Positions 7,828-14,962 of a stretch of DNA of 18,272 nucleotides are shown one piece after another; the first letter of the stretch is position 1, and every line of letters begins with the position of its first letter. The position numbers were made by a program, and so were the translations under genes. Origin of the DNA: Streptomyces megasporus. Its GTDB lineage: Bacteria > Actinomycetota > Actinomycetes > Streptomycetales > Streptomycetaceae. The stretch lies in contig NZ_JODL01000049.1 in NCBI RefSeq assembly GCF_000718985.1, positions 1-18,272 on the forward strand, in the 5' to 3' direction. The notes below the pieces were generated by a model. That model did not search any database. It had not been told where the DNA came from and saw nothing but the letters and a program-made list of their open reading frames with translations.

Positions 7828-8840
7828 TGGACTTCGGGATCGCGGCCATGGCCAGCTGCGTCGGCGAGCCGTACGACGTCGCCGGAGAGTCCCAACACTT
7901 GGGCATCAACCCCCATGTGGTGGAGACCATGGGCTTCCGAACCCTCCACAAAGCACCCGTCGGTGTGACGACGACCGACTTGGGCGTCGCGGCGGCCGAA
8001 GCCGCGCTTGCCAGGGCGGGCCTGGATACCTCCGATGTGGACTTCCTCGTGGCAGCCAGCGGGAACCTGCCCGAGTACCTCCATTGGGACTTCTCTACGG
8101 CGATCGCTCGAGACCTCGGACTGCGCGGCGTACCGACACTGTCACTGACCCAGGCTTGCCTGTCCGCCGTACTCGCGTTCGAGGCCATCGCTGGCCTGTT
8201 TCTGACCCGCGGCGAGCTGCGAACGGTACTCCTCGTGTCGGCGGAGCGGGTGAGCGACGCACACGTCAACCGCTTGGGGAACGGCACGACGGCCGACAGT
8301 GACGGGGCCGTGGCCGCCGTAGTGCGGCGCGATCACCAGTCGCTGCGCTGGCTAGCCAGCGAGCAACTGACCGATCCCACTTACGCCGACTTTTTCCGTC
8401 TCGAGTACGGCGGCAACGCCGCGCCGGTCGCACCCCCGGGGCGGAGCAACCTGGACATCGATCACGGATACTCGATCTTCACATTCTTCCAAGGCGATGC
8501 TGAACGTTTCTCCGCGTATGCCACGATGACGGACGCCCGCATCGCCGAAGCGGTCGATGGGGCCTGCAAACGCGCCGGCGTCCGGCGCGCGGACCTCTCC
8601 AGGGTGCTCCTCCTTCACGCCAATCAGGTAGCGATGCGCAACGCCGCCGCCGCCCTCGGTGTACCTCTGGGCCGGACCAACGCGGAACTGGCCGCCTCAC
8701 TCGGTCACTTCGGCGGCATGGACCCGCTCGTCAGCCTCGACATCATGATCGATCGAGGTGAACTCCACTCGGGAGACGTGGTGGCGCTGGCTGGCATGTC
8801 CTCCGGACTGCACTGGTTCTGCACCCTGGTGGAGGTGTAA
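7818..8840 (+). CDS. FabH-like beta-ketoacyl-ACP synthase III (acyl-transferring, altered triad)
   Basis: A 340-residue thiolase-fold protein. ATG at 7818-7820 has AAGGAG 7 bases upstream; the frame extends further upstream inside the exporter gene but without support. The nucleophile Cys is C114 in LSLTQACLSAVLAFE, the KASIII elbow, and the first His is H267 in LLLHANQVAMRNA. Where canonical FabH has Asn in YGNTSAASIP, this protein has His297 in LGHFGGMDPLVSLD, with an Asp at 302. Such departures from Cys-His-Asn occur in KASIII relatives that form esters, amides or unusual C-C bonds rather than start fatty acid synthesis. No carrier protein gene is in the window. In this context it may acylate the peptide product or make a small acyl building block; this is inference. 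Confidence 0.86.
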   Translation: MAVVDFGIAAMASCVGEPYDVAGESQHLGINPHVVETMGFRTLHKAPVGVTTTDLGVAAAEAALARAGLDTSDVDFLVAASGNLPEYLHWDFSTAIARDLGLRGVPTLSLTQACLSAVLAFEAIAGLFLTRGELRTVLLVSAERVSDAHVNRLGNGTTADSDGAVAAVVRRDHQSLRWLASEQLTDPTYADFFRLEYGGNAAPVAPPGRSNLDIDHGYSIFTFFQGDAERFSAYATMTDARIAEAVDGACKRAGVRRADLSRVLLLHANQVAMRNAAAALGVPLGRTNAELAASLGHFGGMDPLVSLDIMIDRGELHSGDVVALAGMSSGLHWFCTLVEV

Positions 8841-8852
8841 CCGCCGGCGAAG

Positions 8853-8875
8853 GCTGTAGCTTTCGTTGCTACAGC
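8853..8875 (+). terminator. Hairpin just after the KASIII-like gene
   Basis: GCTGTAGC (8853-8860) pairs perfectly with GCTACAGC (8868-8875) across a 7-base loop. It begins 12 bp after the stop. It has no T-run, as is common in actinomycete terminators. Confidence 0.55.
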
Positions 8876-8990
8876 GCCATGTCGCTTTCCCCTCGGCCGC
8901 TGGCTCGCCAACCAGCGCGCCCGCGCGCGAGTGACCTCACCGCCCTGGCCCAGTTGGGTGTCCCGTCGCATCGAACCGCGGCTTGTCGCA

Positions 8991-9026
8991 CCGGCCCTCG
9001 CACCGAACTTGCGGTGCGAGGGCCGG
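8991..9026. terminator. Strong 15-bp hairpin, terminator-like
   Basis: A perfect 15-bp stem (8991-9005 with 9012-9026) with a 6-base loop, very G+C-rich. It lies between the exporter operon and the IS110 remnant and could stop transcription in both directions. Confidence 0.65.
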
Positions 9027-9066
9027 GACAGGTTTGAGTGAGACTGTGTCCCGCTTTGGGGTGGCT

Positions 9067-9094
9067 CTTGTCTCACTACAAGTGGCTTGTCTCA
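9067..9094. repeat. Short direct repeat near the IS110 remnant
   Basis: CTTGTCTCA occurs at 9067-9075 and 9086-9094, each preceded by GTGGC or GTGGCT. A GTGAGAC just upstream can pair with the first GTCTCAC. This could be the end structure of a mobile element or chance. Confidence 0.35.
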
Positions 9095-9099
9095 ATCCA

Positions 9100-9240
9100 G
9101 GGGGAATCGTCCAAGTATGGACGATGAGGGGGAGCTGCTGAGCGGCAGGGACAGGGCGGCCGGTTTCGAGGTGGTCTGGGTCCAGGGTGGTGTCGAGGTG
9201 CGCAGGCCGCTGGCGGAGGTGGCCTTCGAGGAAGTCGCTC
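9100..9240 (-). pseudogene. Scrap of an unidentified gene beside the IS110 remnant
   Basis: On the minus strand one frame (codon 9234-9236 = GAC) reads DFLEGHLRQRPAHLDTT, continues DPDHLETGRPVP, and then AAQQLPLIVHTWTIPPG. Nearly every codon in the first 40 ends in G or C, as in real Streptomyces genes. The other two frames give the proline/serine-rich text of shadows. There is no start codon, and the stretch does not match the expected IS110 C-terminus. It looks like a fragment of another gene joined to the transposase remnant. I do not recognise the family. Confidence 0.35.
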
Positions 9241-10043
9241 CCGTGCGGGAGTTCCCGAGGCGGGGCAGGTCCGCGGGCTGGCGAAGGCGGAGGGGTAGAA
9301 GGGCGCGGAGCAGGCCGCTGTGGTAGCGGCGCGGGCGGTGGAGATTGCCGCTAACGCGTCCGGAATCGCGTGGGACGGAGCGAGGCTGGCGTAGCTGGCC
9401 AAGCGGTCTGCGGTGGCGAAGGCATCCATGTCGCCTCCGGTAGCGGCGAAGATCCCGGCGCTGAGCATGGTGCCCATGCCGGGCAGGCTCTGGATCACTT
9501 CGGCGTGTGGGTGCTCGCAAAACCGGGCCTCGATGAGGGTTCGAGCTCGGCGATCTCCTCATCGAGGGCCATTACCCCCTTCGCCAGGCGAGCCATGGTG
9601 GCCGCAAGCTTCTCGCCAGGCAGCGCGGTGAACTGCGCTCCAGCTCCCTCCACGACGGTCTTGGTCAAGGCCGCGCTGCCGTGGACCTTGCGGTTCTTGA
9701 GCCAGGTCGCGATGCGGGAGGTACCGGCGCGGCGGATCGCGGCCGGGGTCTGGTAGCCGGTCAGCAATATGACCGGGCCCTTCTTGGTCAGGACCAGGGA
9801 GCGTTCCAACGCCAGGAAAATCTCCAGGAGTTGGACTCGGAGACGGCTGATCTGCCGAGTTCGGTCGCAGACCAGGTCGGTGCGCATGCAGGCCTGGTCG
9901 GCGATGACAAAGGCGTCCTTCGCGTCGGTCTTGGCCTGGCCTCGATACCCGGCCGAGGCGCGGTGGACGGCCAGACCGGTGATGCAGGTGATGTGCTGGT
10001 CGTGGCCGACCAGCAGGCCGAGCGAACCACCCCTGCTGCCCAT
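9240..10043 (-). pseudogene. Decayed IS110-family transposase
   Basis: Recognisable IS110 segments appear in order but in different frames. ITGLAVHRASAGYRGQAKTDAKDAFVIADQ, then RQISRLRVQLLEIFLALERS and LLTGYQTPAAIRRAGTSRIATWL, lie in one frame down to about 9550. IQSLPGMGTMLSAGIFAATGGDMDAFATADRL follows in a second. VPRDSGRVSGNLHRPRRYHSGLLRA is in a third, and FYPSAFAS returns to the second. At least three frameshifts are needed. About 20-25 residues are missing after MRTDL, and roughly the first 60 residues with the start of the DEDD domain are absent. It is therefore inactive. It points left, opposite to the IS110 fragment at the left window edge, so the biosynthetic island lies between the C-terminal ends of two such elements. 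The 5' non-coding end that would encode a bridge RNA in the IS110 group is missing. Confidence 0.85.
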
Positions 10044-10161
10044 TTGCGCGACCGAACTGACCAACGAAGTCGTGCCGGACCTCTCGGCCCTGACGCCTCC
10101 TCCCGCACCTGCAGCCGAGCGAGAGCAGATCCACGCACTCATCAGCGACGCCGCAGCATAG
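10042..10161 (+). pseudogene. C-terminal scrap of an unknown gene interrupted by the IS110 remnant
   Basis: From the remnant's edge, one plus-strand frame reads ICATELTNEVVPDLSAL, then TPPPAPAAEREQIHALISDAAA and a stop at 10159-10161. It has normal Streptomyces codon bias and a natural-looking helical end. The frame has no sensible start and runs back into the antisense of the transposase. It probably is the end of a gene whose 5' part was lost when the IS inserted. I do not recognise it. Confidence 0.35.
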
Positions 10162-10603
10162 GCACGAGCGCACCTACGGGATGCCACCCCGCTGGAGTGC
10201 GCACTGCACGAGGACGCACTCCGACCGAGCGGATGGGTATCGACATCGCCGACCTGCGAGAACAAATCTTGTGTACGTGCCCACCCGCGGTAGCACCGAA
10301 CCCGCCGGTGCGTGACTTGCGTAACACATCCTGAAGATCTCTGATGTCTCACCGTTGCGTTGATCCGGCGACAACCTTGCTCCGGCTAGGCCCGCATCAC
10401 ACCTGAGTGCGCCACGCAGCCATCGTCTCATGAGACATACAGATCGTGGAGAACATGACGGTGCGGATCGGTTGGCCCCAGCCCTGGCAGTGCGGGGCCG
10501 AAGTCGCAAACCAGGCTGCTCCACCCGCAAACTACGGTGCTCCATCAAAACCTCCTTGATCCAACTTCACTGACAATCGGTCCAACTTCACTGTCAGAGG
10601 ACA
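10162..10603. other. Stretch without a supported gene
   Basis: No frame has convincing coding character. It contains a 12-bp palindrome GTCTCATGAGAC (10425-10436), a 34-codon ORF (10455-10559) that is probably chance, and the repeated TCCAACTTCACTG motif at its right end. It looks like debris between rearranged segments. Confidence 0.5.
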
Positions 10604-10604
10604 G
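10560..10604. repeat. Two 13-bp direct repeats, 21 bp apart, at a rearrangement junction
   Basis: TCCAACTTCACTG occurs at 10560-10572 and 10581-10593. A small hairpin (CTGTC/GACAG, 10591-10604) follows and ends exactly where the duplicated relaxase segment begins. A spacing of two helical turns fits a protein-binding site or the end of a mobile element. Its identity is unknown. Confidence 0.5.
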
Positions 10605-11160
10605 TGGGGGCCGCCCGGGCCGGAGCCGTGGCCCCGGCGACGCGGGAACTCGTGCGCCTCCATGCCCGGCAGCCTCCCAGCCCTCACCGACGCACACCCC
10701 CGCCTGGGTCGGGCCCGACCTCCGGCGGGCGCCGCCGCTCCTGGCGATGGGTGCGCGGGGTGTCACCGGCGGCCGGGCGCGGACGCGGGTGTTGGCGTGT
10801 TCGTCGTCGTGCGGCGTCGCCGGTCGCGGTGAACGCCTCGGTCATCCGGCGCAGTTCGTCGGCGGTGAAGTGGAGAGCGTCCAAACCGGTGCGCAGCGCC
10901 TCCAAGTCGACGCCCCGGCGGCGGGCCGAGCCCGCAGACGGGCCGCCGGGGTCGAACAGGGCGAGCTGCTCGGGCCGGGCGGGCGGCCGGTGGGCGGCGC
11001 GGCGGACGGTGCGGCGGGCGATGCGCAGCCGGGTCTGCACCACGGCGGCGGCGATGGTCGCCCGATCGTGGCGCAGCGGAACCCGGGGAATCGCCCACTC
11101 CCCCGGTTGCAGGGGCAGATGGGGCGCGGCCGGGTCGGCCACCGGCCGCCGGTCCGCGCC
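10604..11160. repeat. Direct repeat copy 1 (duplicated relaxase 3' region)
   Basis: 557 bp matching 12766-13304 in the same orientation at about 95% identity by eye. The 18-bp length difference is made of two in-frame indels, one of 12 bp and one of 6 bp. Confidence 0.9.
10684..11160 (-). pseudogene. MobF relaxase, C-terminal fragment
   Basis: This minus-strand frame reproduces the last about 160 residues of the intact relaxase at 12846-14705: GEWAIPRVPLRHDRATIAAAV, then PPARPEQLALFDPGGP, then the ALHFTADELRRMTEAF helix, ending in PDPGGGVRR and TGA. Compared with the intact gene it has four extra residues (RLRI region) and two more near the end, so both copies keep the frame. Upstream of 11160 the similarity fades and no relaxase sequence continues. 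It is therefore a headless fragment, left by recombination with a related plasmid rather than by a simple recent duplication. Confidence 0.8.
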
Positions 11161-11539
11161 ACCGTGCGGCCGGTGGGGTGGGGGTGTCTCCGACGGGTTG
11201 TTTTGGCCCCACCACACCGGCCGCACGGTGGCGCGGCACCACCTCAGGCCGGTGCTCTCCCCGTTACGGCGAAGAGGGCCGCTCGCGGCGGCACTCGACA
11301 CCGGAGCACGCCCCGCCCACTGCTTCCACGGCGGACGGTTCTTCCGGATACGCAACCGCAACTCTACGGCCCCGCCCCGGCCGGCGGGACGCGTGGGGAC
11401 CACGGGAGCACCGCCCCCTGCGGGCCGGTGGCCGGTTTGGTCGGATCCGGGGGCGGCGGCACCCTGGGAGGAGAAAAGCGGCCCGCGCCGCCGACTCCAC
11501 GGGCCGCTCCGGCCGGACGGCGAGGGACAGGAGAGCGGC
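11161..11539. other. Non-coding upstream region of the 143-residue gene
   Basis: No gene is supported here. It carries the first copy of the inverted element (11292-11383), which may be part of a promoter or operator region for the gene starting at 11540. Confidence 0.5.
11292..11383 (+). repeat. Inverted element, copy A
   Basis: It is homologous to the reverse complement of 12438-12535. Exact shared blocks are CACTCGACACCGGAG at the start, TGCTTCCAC in the middle, and a 20-bp G+C block at the end (11364-11383). It lies about 155 bp upstream of the small gene at 11540. Confidence 0.75.
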
Positions 11540-11971
11540 ATGGTGGTACGGAAGCAGAACACGGCCGGGAGCCGCAGGCGGGTGCGGGAACGCAGCTTCC
11601 AGGCCCGCTATCCGCTGGATATGGCCTGTCCGCGGGAGGAGGCCGAGCGAGAGGTGGGGGCAAACCGCGCGGCGTGGCTGCTCAAGGTGTACCGCGGGCA
11701 GCCGACCCGGGCCGCCCTCGAGCTGGACAAGCTGCTGCACCACCGGTTCACCCTGATGACCCGCGCCGACCCACACGGCCACGCCTGGACCCTGGCCGAG
11801 TACACCGCCGTGTGGAACCACAGGCGTGCGGCGGCCGCGCAGGGAAGCCGGCGGAAGCCCGCCCGGCTCACCGAACAGGACGTTCTCGAACTGCTGCACA
11901 CCTGCCACCGCGACGGAGAACTCCGCCTGACCCGGGGCCCGACCGGAGACCTGGCCGTGTGGTGGCCGTGA
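11540..11971 (+). CDS. Small basic plasmid protein, unknown function
   Basis: A 143-residue protein starting at ATG 11540 with AGGAG 7-8 bases upstream, and closed by a perfect hairpin at its stop codon. That makes it the one convincing gene in a rearranged region. The sequence begins MVVRKQNTAGSRRRVRERSF and is rich in Arg. It continues with helical stretches (EEAEREVGANRAAWLLKVY, RAALELDKLLHHRFTLM) and ends with LTEQDVLELLHTCHRDGELRL, which could be part of a winged-helix or other nucleic-acid-binding fold. There are no transmembrane segments and no catalytic motif. I do not recognise the family. A regulatory or DNA-binding role is only suggested by the basic composition. Confidence 0.65.
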   Translation: MVVRKQNTAGSRRRVRERSFQARYPLDMACPREEAEREVGANRAAWLLKVYRGQPTRAALELDKLLHHRFTLMTRADPHGHAWTLAEYTAVWNHRRAAAAQGSRRKPARLTEQDVLELLHTCHRDGELRLTRGPTGDLAVWWP

Positions 11972-12001
11972 CCTCCCGGCTCCACGGCGAGCCGGGAGGT
12001 C
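11970..12001 (+). terminator. Perfect 13-bp hairpin at the stop of the 143-residue gene
   Basis: GACCTCCCGGCTC (11970-11982) pairs with GAGCCGGGAGGTC (11989-12001) over a 6-base loop. The left arm overlaps the TGA stop. This is typical of a Streptomyces terminator without a T-run. Confidence 0.8.
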
Positions 12002-12765
12002 GGACGAGGCACTCGAGGGAACCGGGAGTGTGAGGCCTCCTGGCGGTATGGTGACGGCACCTGCCCCGGGCGCGTCCCGGGGCGGGCATCGTCGTTCCGC
12101 CTCGGCCGGGGCCGGGCCGCTGCGGCCGGGTGTGCCACGTCCCCCTGACCGGGCCGGCAAGGCTCGGGGCGCGGGCGGGTGATTCCCGCACCGGGGCGCA
12201 TGGCCCGCGCTCTGATCCGGGTATTTCATCGGTGCCCCGATCCGGGCCGTCAGGTGACGTTATTCCCCCCACGGCGGCCCGGGACGCAGAAGGGTCGGTG
12301 GCCGGCAGGTTCTTCCCCCGAGGGTCTGCCGGTCGCCGACCTGCGGCCGGGCCCTCTCGGGCCGGTGCGCTCGGGTTTTCCCGCACCCCGCCGGCCGAGT
12401 GGTGGTGGGGCGTGTCCGCTCCCGAAAGCCCCCGGTGCGGCCGGGGCGGGGCCGTAGGATCGTGGCGCGCCTCCGGAAAGATTCGCCCGCCGTGTGGAAG
12501 CAGCGGGCAGGGCGTGCGCACTCCGGTGTCGAGTGTTGCTGTAGGGATGGTTCGGAGGGAGCGCGGCGGGCCTTCGCGTAGGGGTGGGGTCCGCCGCGGC
12601 GCTCCCCTGGTCCTTCTTCCTTGGCCGGACGAGCCCGCACGCGGCCGGCGGGCCGTGCCCACCGAACTCCCAGTCGGCTCTTCCGCGCTCCGGTCGGGGG
12701 CGCCCCGGCAGCCGGCCTCCAGCGGCCCGCCCATCAGCTCGGAGTGGACGCGGCCGGGGGCCGGC
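12002..12765. other. G+C-rich stretch without a supported gene
   Basis: Frames are open by composition only and none has a start with Shine-Dalgarno plus natural protein composition. It contains an 8-bp hairpin (12063-12083), another with CCGGCAG/CTGCCGG arms (12302-12332), and the second copy of the inverted element (12438-12535). It probably is rearranged non-coding plasmid DNA. Confidence 0.5.
12438..12535 (-). repeat. Inverted element, copy B
   Basis: Read on the minus strand it matches 11292-11383, with identical end blocks of 15 and 20 bp, a shared TGCTTCCAC, and small indels. Similarity weakly continues upstream on its minus strand. No gene follows it in the direction in which copy A precedes one. 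Confidence 0.75.
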
Positions 12766-13304
12766 GTGGGGGCCGTCCGGGCCGGAGCCGTAGACCCGGC
12801 GACGCGGGAACTCGTGCGCCTCCATGCCCGGCGGCATCCCAGTCCTCACCGATGCACACCCCCGCCTGGGTCGGGCCCGAGCTCCGGCGGACGCTGCCGC
12901 TCCTGGCGATGGGTGCGCGGTGTGTCACCGGCCGGCCGGCGTGGGTGTTGGTGTGTTCGTCGTCGTGCGGCGTCGCCGGTCGCGGTGAACGCCTCGGTCA
13001 TCCGGCGCAGTTCGTCGGCGGTGAAGTGGAGGGCGTCCAAACCGGTGCGCAGCGCCTCCAGGTCGACGCCCCGGCGGCGGGCCGAGCCCGCAGGCGGGCC
13101 GCCGGGGTCGAAGAGGGCGAGTTGCTCGGGCCGGGCGGGCGGCCGGTGGGCGGCGCGGCGGACGGTGCGCGCCTGGGTCTGCACCACGGCGGCGGCGATG
13201 GTCGCCCGGTCGTGGCGCAGCGGAACCCGGGGAATCGCCCACTCCCCCGGTTGCAGGGGCAGGCGGGGCGCGGCCGGGTCGGCCACCGGCCGCCGGTCCG
13301 CGCC
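12766..13304. repeat. Direct repeat copy 2 (inside and just beyond the relaxase 3' end)
   Basis: 539 bp matching 10604-11160 in the same orientation. Its left part (12766-12845) lies beyond the relaxase stop, so the duplicated unit includes the gene's 3' flank. Confidence 0.9.
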
Positions 13305-14705
13305 GGCCGGCCGGGTGGGGGTGAGGTCGGCCAGGGTCCAGCCGGTGGTGTAGAGGCGGTACTCCGGGCGGGCGCCACGGGCGGTGCGGGTCTGGGTGAT
13401 GTCGACGCAGTGCGCGGCCAGCGCGGTGTCCACGATTTCCTCGTCCAGGCCGGGTGCGCGGCGGGCGCCGCGGAGGGTCAGGGCGAGGTGGCGGCGGGCC
13501 TCGGCCAACAGGTGACGGCGGTGGAAGTGGCCGCCGGGGTTCATCACGAACACGATCGCGGCGACCGCGACGGCCGCCAGGGCGACGTCGACCACGGCGG
13601 CGGTGCGGGCCCGGATCGCGGCTCCTGCGGCACGGGCCCGTTGCAGGAGCAAGTCGACCACGGCGGCGCCGACGTGCCGGACGGCGCCGGCCCGCCACTG
13701 CTCGCGCAGCCGGGCCAGCGGGCGGGCCGGGGGCTTGGCCGGGCGGGTGGTGTAGGCGGCGATCTGGTTCAGCTTCGTCCGGGCCCGCTCGTCGACCCGC
13801 GGCGCGAACCTCAAGGTGCCGTCGTCGCCGGTGGCGGTGGTGTACTCGATCTCCAGTTCGGTGCGGCAGGCGGCGATCCGCGCGCTGCGGGTGGCGGCCC
13901 AGGCGATCAGCTCGTGCGGGATGCCGGCGATCTCCATCACCGGGCGGCGGCCGGCGCTCACGGTGCGGGGCTCGGACGCCAGCCCGAGGGCCTGGCACAC
14001 CTCGGCCATCACCAGCTCGTTGTAGAGCGCGGAGGCCGCCACGGTGTTCTCGAACAGGGCCTGGCTGTGCACCGCCCCCCACGGCCCGTCCGGGCGTTGG
14101 GCCTTCAAGGACAGCAGCACGTGGTCGTGCAGCAGGGGCTTTCCCGAGCGGGCCTGGTAGTGCCGGAACCGGGCGGCAACCACACCACGGGCGGGACGCA
14201 CGCGCCTCTCGCCCTGGCTGCCGTGGCGGATGACGGCCACCTGGTCCTCGATCCAGGCCAGGGTCGCGGCGATGGCCCGCTCGTGCGCGGCCTCGACCGT
14301 CTGCCGGACGGTGTCGTCGCACAGCGCCCACAGCAGGTGGATCGTGGGCTGCGGGCGGAACACCAGGTCCATGCCCGTGACCTTCACCCGCCGCCCCAGC
14401 GCCCCGGCCCGCCACGCCTCCTTGACGGGGTCGCCGGCCGCGCGGCGGGCGGCCACCAACCGGTCGGCGTGCGGATGCCGGCCCCCTTCGCCGAACAGGT
14501 TCCGCAGCTGGTCCTCGGTGACCTCCTCCCCCGGCGCCAACCCCATCGCCGCCAGGCCGCGGCCCATCCACCGCCCCGGCGGCACACCGGCCTCCTCCTG
14601 CGCCTTCCTCAACGGCGTGCGGGCCCGGCGGTGGCCGTCCCCGACCACCACCTGCCGTGTGAAGTAGCGAAGAGCCTGCCCGGCGGTGATCAACGCGATA
14701 TCCAT
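12846..14705 (-). CDS. MobF-type (TrwC/TraA-like) conjugative relaxase, no helicase domain
   Basis: A 619-residue protein starting at ATG 14703-14705; the Shine-Dalgarno is weak, and an in-frame GTG two codons earlier is possible. The N-terminus has Tyr14 in LRYFTRQ, a position suited to the DNA-cleaving tyrosine. MDLVFRPQPTIHLLWAL is the DLTFSxPKSVSxLWAL motif of TrwC relaxases. H193 and H195 in KPLLHDHVLLS, followed by FENTVAASALYNE, form the metal-binding HxH region. Such enzymes nick oriT and pilot one strand in transfer. Many family members are over 900 residues, with a RecD-like helicase after the relaxase. Here that is absent and the C-terminus is a charged, Pro/Arg-rich tail of unknown function. 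The last about 160 residues are duplicated at 10684-11160. No type IV secretion gene is in the window. Confidence 0.83.
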   Translation of the reverse strand: MDIALITAGQALRYFTRQVVVGDGHRRARTPLRKAQEEAGVPPGRWMGRGLAAMGLAPGEEVTEDQLRNLFGEGGRHPHADRLVAARRAAGDPVKEAWRAGALGRRVKVTGMDLVFRPQPTIHLLWALCDDTVRQTVEAAHERAIAATLAWIEDQVAVIRHGSQGERRVRPARGVVAARFRHYQARSGKPLLHDHVLLSLKAQRPDGPWGAVHSQALFENTVAASALYNELVMAEVCQALGLASEPRTVSAGRRPVMEIAGIPHELIAWAATRSARIAACRTELEIEYTTATGDDGTLRFAPRVDERARTKLNQIAAYTTRPAKPPARPLARLREQWRAGAVRHVGAAVVDLLLQRARAAGAAIRARTAAVVDVALAAVAVAAIVFVMNPGGHFHRRHLLAEARRHLALTLRGARRAPGLDEEIVDTALAAHCVDITQTRTARGARPEYRLYTTGWTLADLTPTRPAGADRRPVADPAAPRLPLQPGEWAIPRVPLRHDRATIAAAVVQTQARTVRRAAHRPPARPEQLALFDPGGPPAGSARRRGVDLEALRTGLDALHFTADELRRMTEAFTATGDAARRRTHQHPRRPAGDTPRTHRQERQRPPELGPDPGGGVHR

Positions 14706-14848
14706 CACGCCCACCACGCCACACGAAAGCGGCCCACACGAGCGTCCGAACAGCGGCGGCATCCCACCCAGCGGGAACAACCGCCCCGACTTTCCACCCC
14801 CACGACCCGCCCAGCGGGAAACGGTCGCGCCGGGCGGACACTGTCAAC

Positions 14849-14893
14849 GCTCTCCGGAAGCCCCGGCCCAAGGAGCCGGGGCTTCCGGAGAGC
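14849..14893 (-). terminator. Perfect 19-bp hairpin after the par operon
   Basis: Arms 14849-14867 and 14875-14893 pair perfectly over a 7-base loop. It lies downstream of the parB-like gene and upstream of the relaxase start, so it should insulate the relaxase gene from the par transcript. Confidence 0.85.
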
Positions 14894-14921
14894 AGAGAGC
14901 GGAGAGCGGAGACCAGGAGCG

Positions 14922-14942
14922 GTGTTCGATTGCATCGAACAC
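14922..14942. promoter_or_regulatory. Perfect palindrome, candidate partition site or operator
   Basis: GTGTTCGAT (14922-14930) and ATCGAACAC (14934-14942) are perfect 9-bp arms around TGC. It sits just beyond the end of the par operon, next to a second palindrome and a purine-rich GAGAGCG repeat (about 14891-14921). It differs from the chromosomal Streptomyces parS (GTTTCACGTGAAAC). Confidence 0.5.
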
Positions 14943-14944
14943 TT

Positions 14945-14962
14945 TCTTCCAAATTTGGAAGA
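14945..14962. promoter_or_regulatory. Second perfect palindrome next to the parB-like stop
   Basis: TCTTCCAAATTTGGAAGA is an uninterrupted 18-bp palindrome with an A+T centre, unusual in this G+C-rich DNA. It touches the TAA stop at 14963-14965 and is separated from the first palindrome by 2 bp. It is too symmetrical for a normal hairpin loop, so a dimeric protein-binding site is more likely than a terminator. Confidence 0.5.

Noticed and set aside
9240..10043. Programmed frameshifting as an explanation for the broken IS110 transposase
   Set aside because: At least three frame changes, an internal deletion and a missing N-terminus fit decay; IS110 transposases are normally a single frame.
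10425..10436. 12-bp palindrome GTCTCATGAGAC as a regulator site
   Set aside because: It stands alone with no gene next to it; 12-bp palindromes can occur by chance in a window of this size.
10455..10559. 34-codon ORF with GGAG close to its ATG
   Set aside because: Spacing is too short, no neighbour or terminator supports it, and it lies in rearranged debris; treated as chance.
10537..12033. 498-codon plus-strand frame spanning the relaxase fragment and the small gene
   Set aside because: Low-complexity Gly/Arg/Pro/Ala translation running over a relaxase fragment on the other strand and through a hairpin; only the 11540-11971 frame has a start site and terminator.
14922..14942. Palindrome considered as a LexA (SOS) box
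   Set aside because: Actinobacterial LexA sites read CGAAC-N4-GTTCG; here the half-sites are in the opposite order with a 3-base centre.
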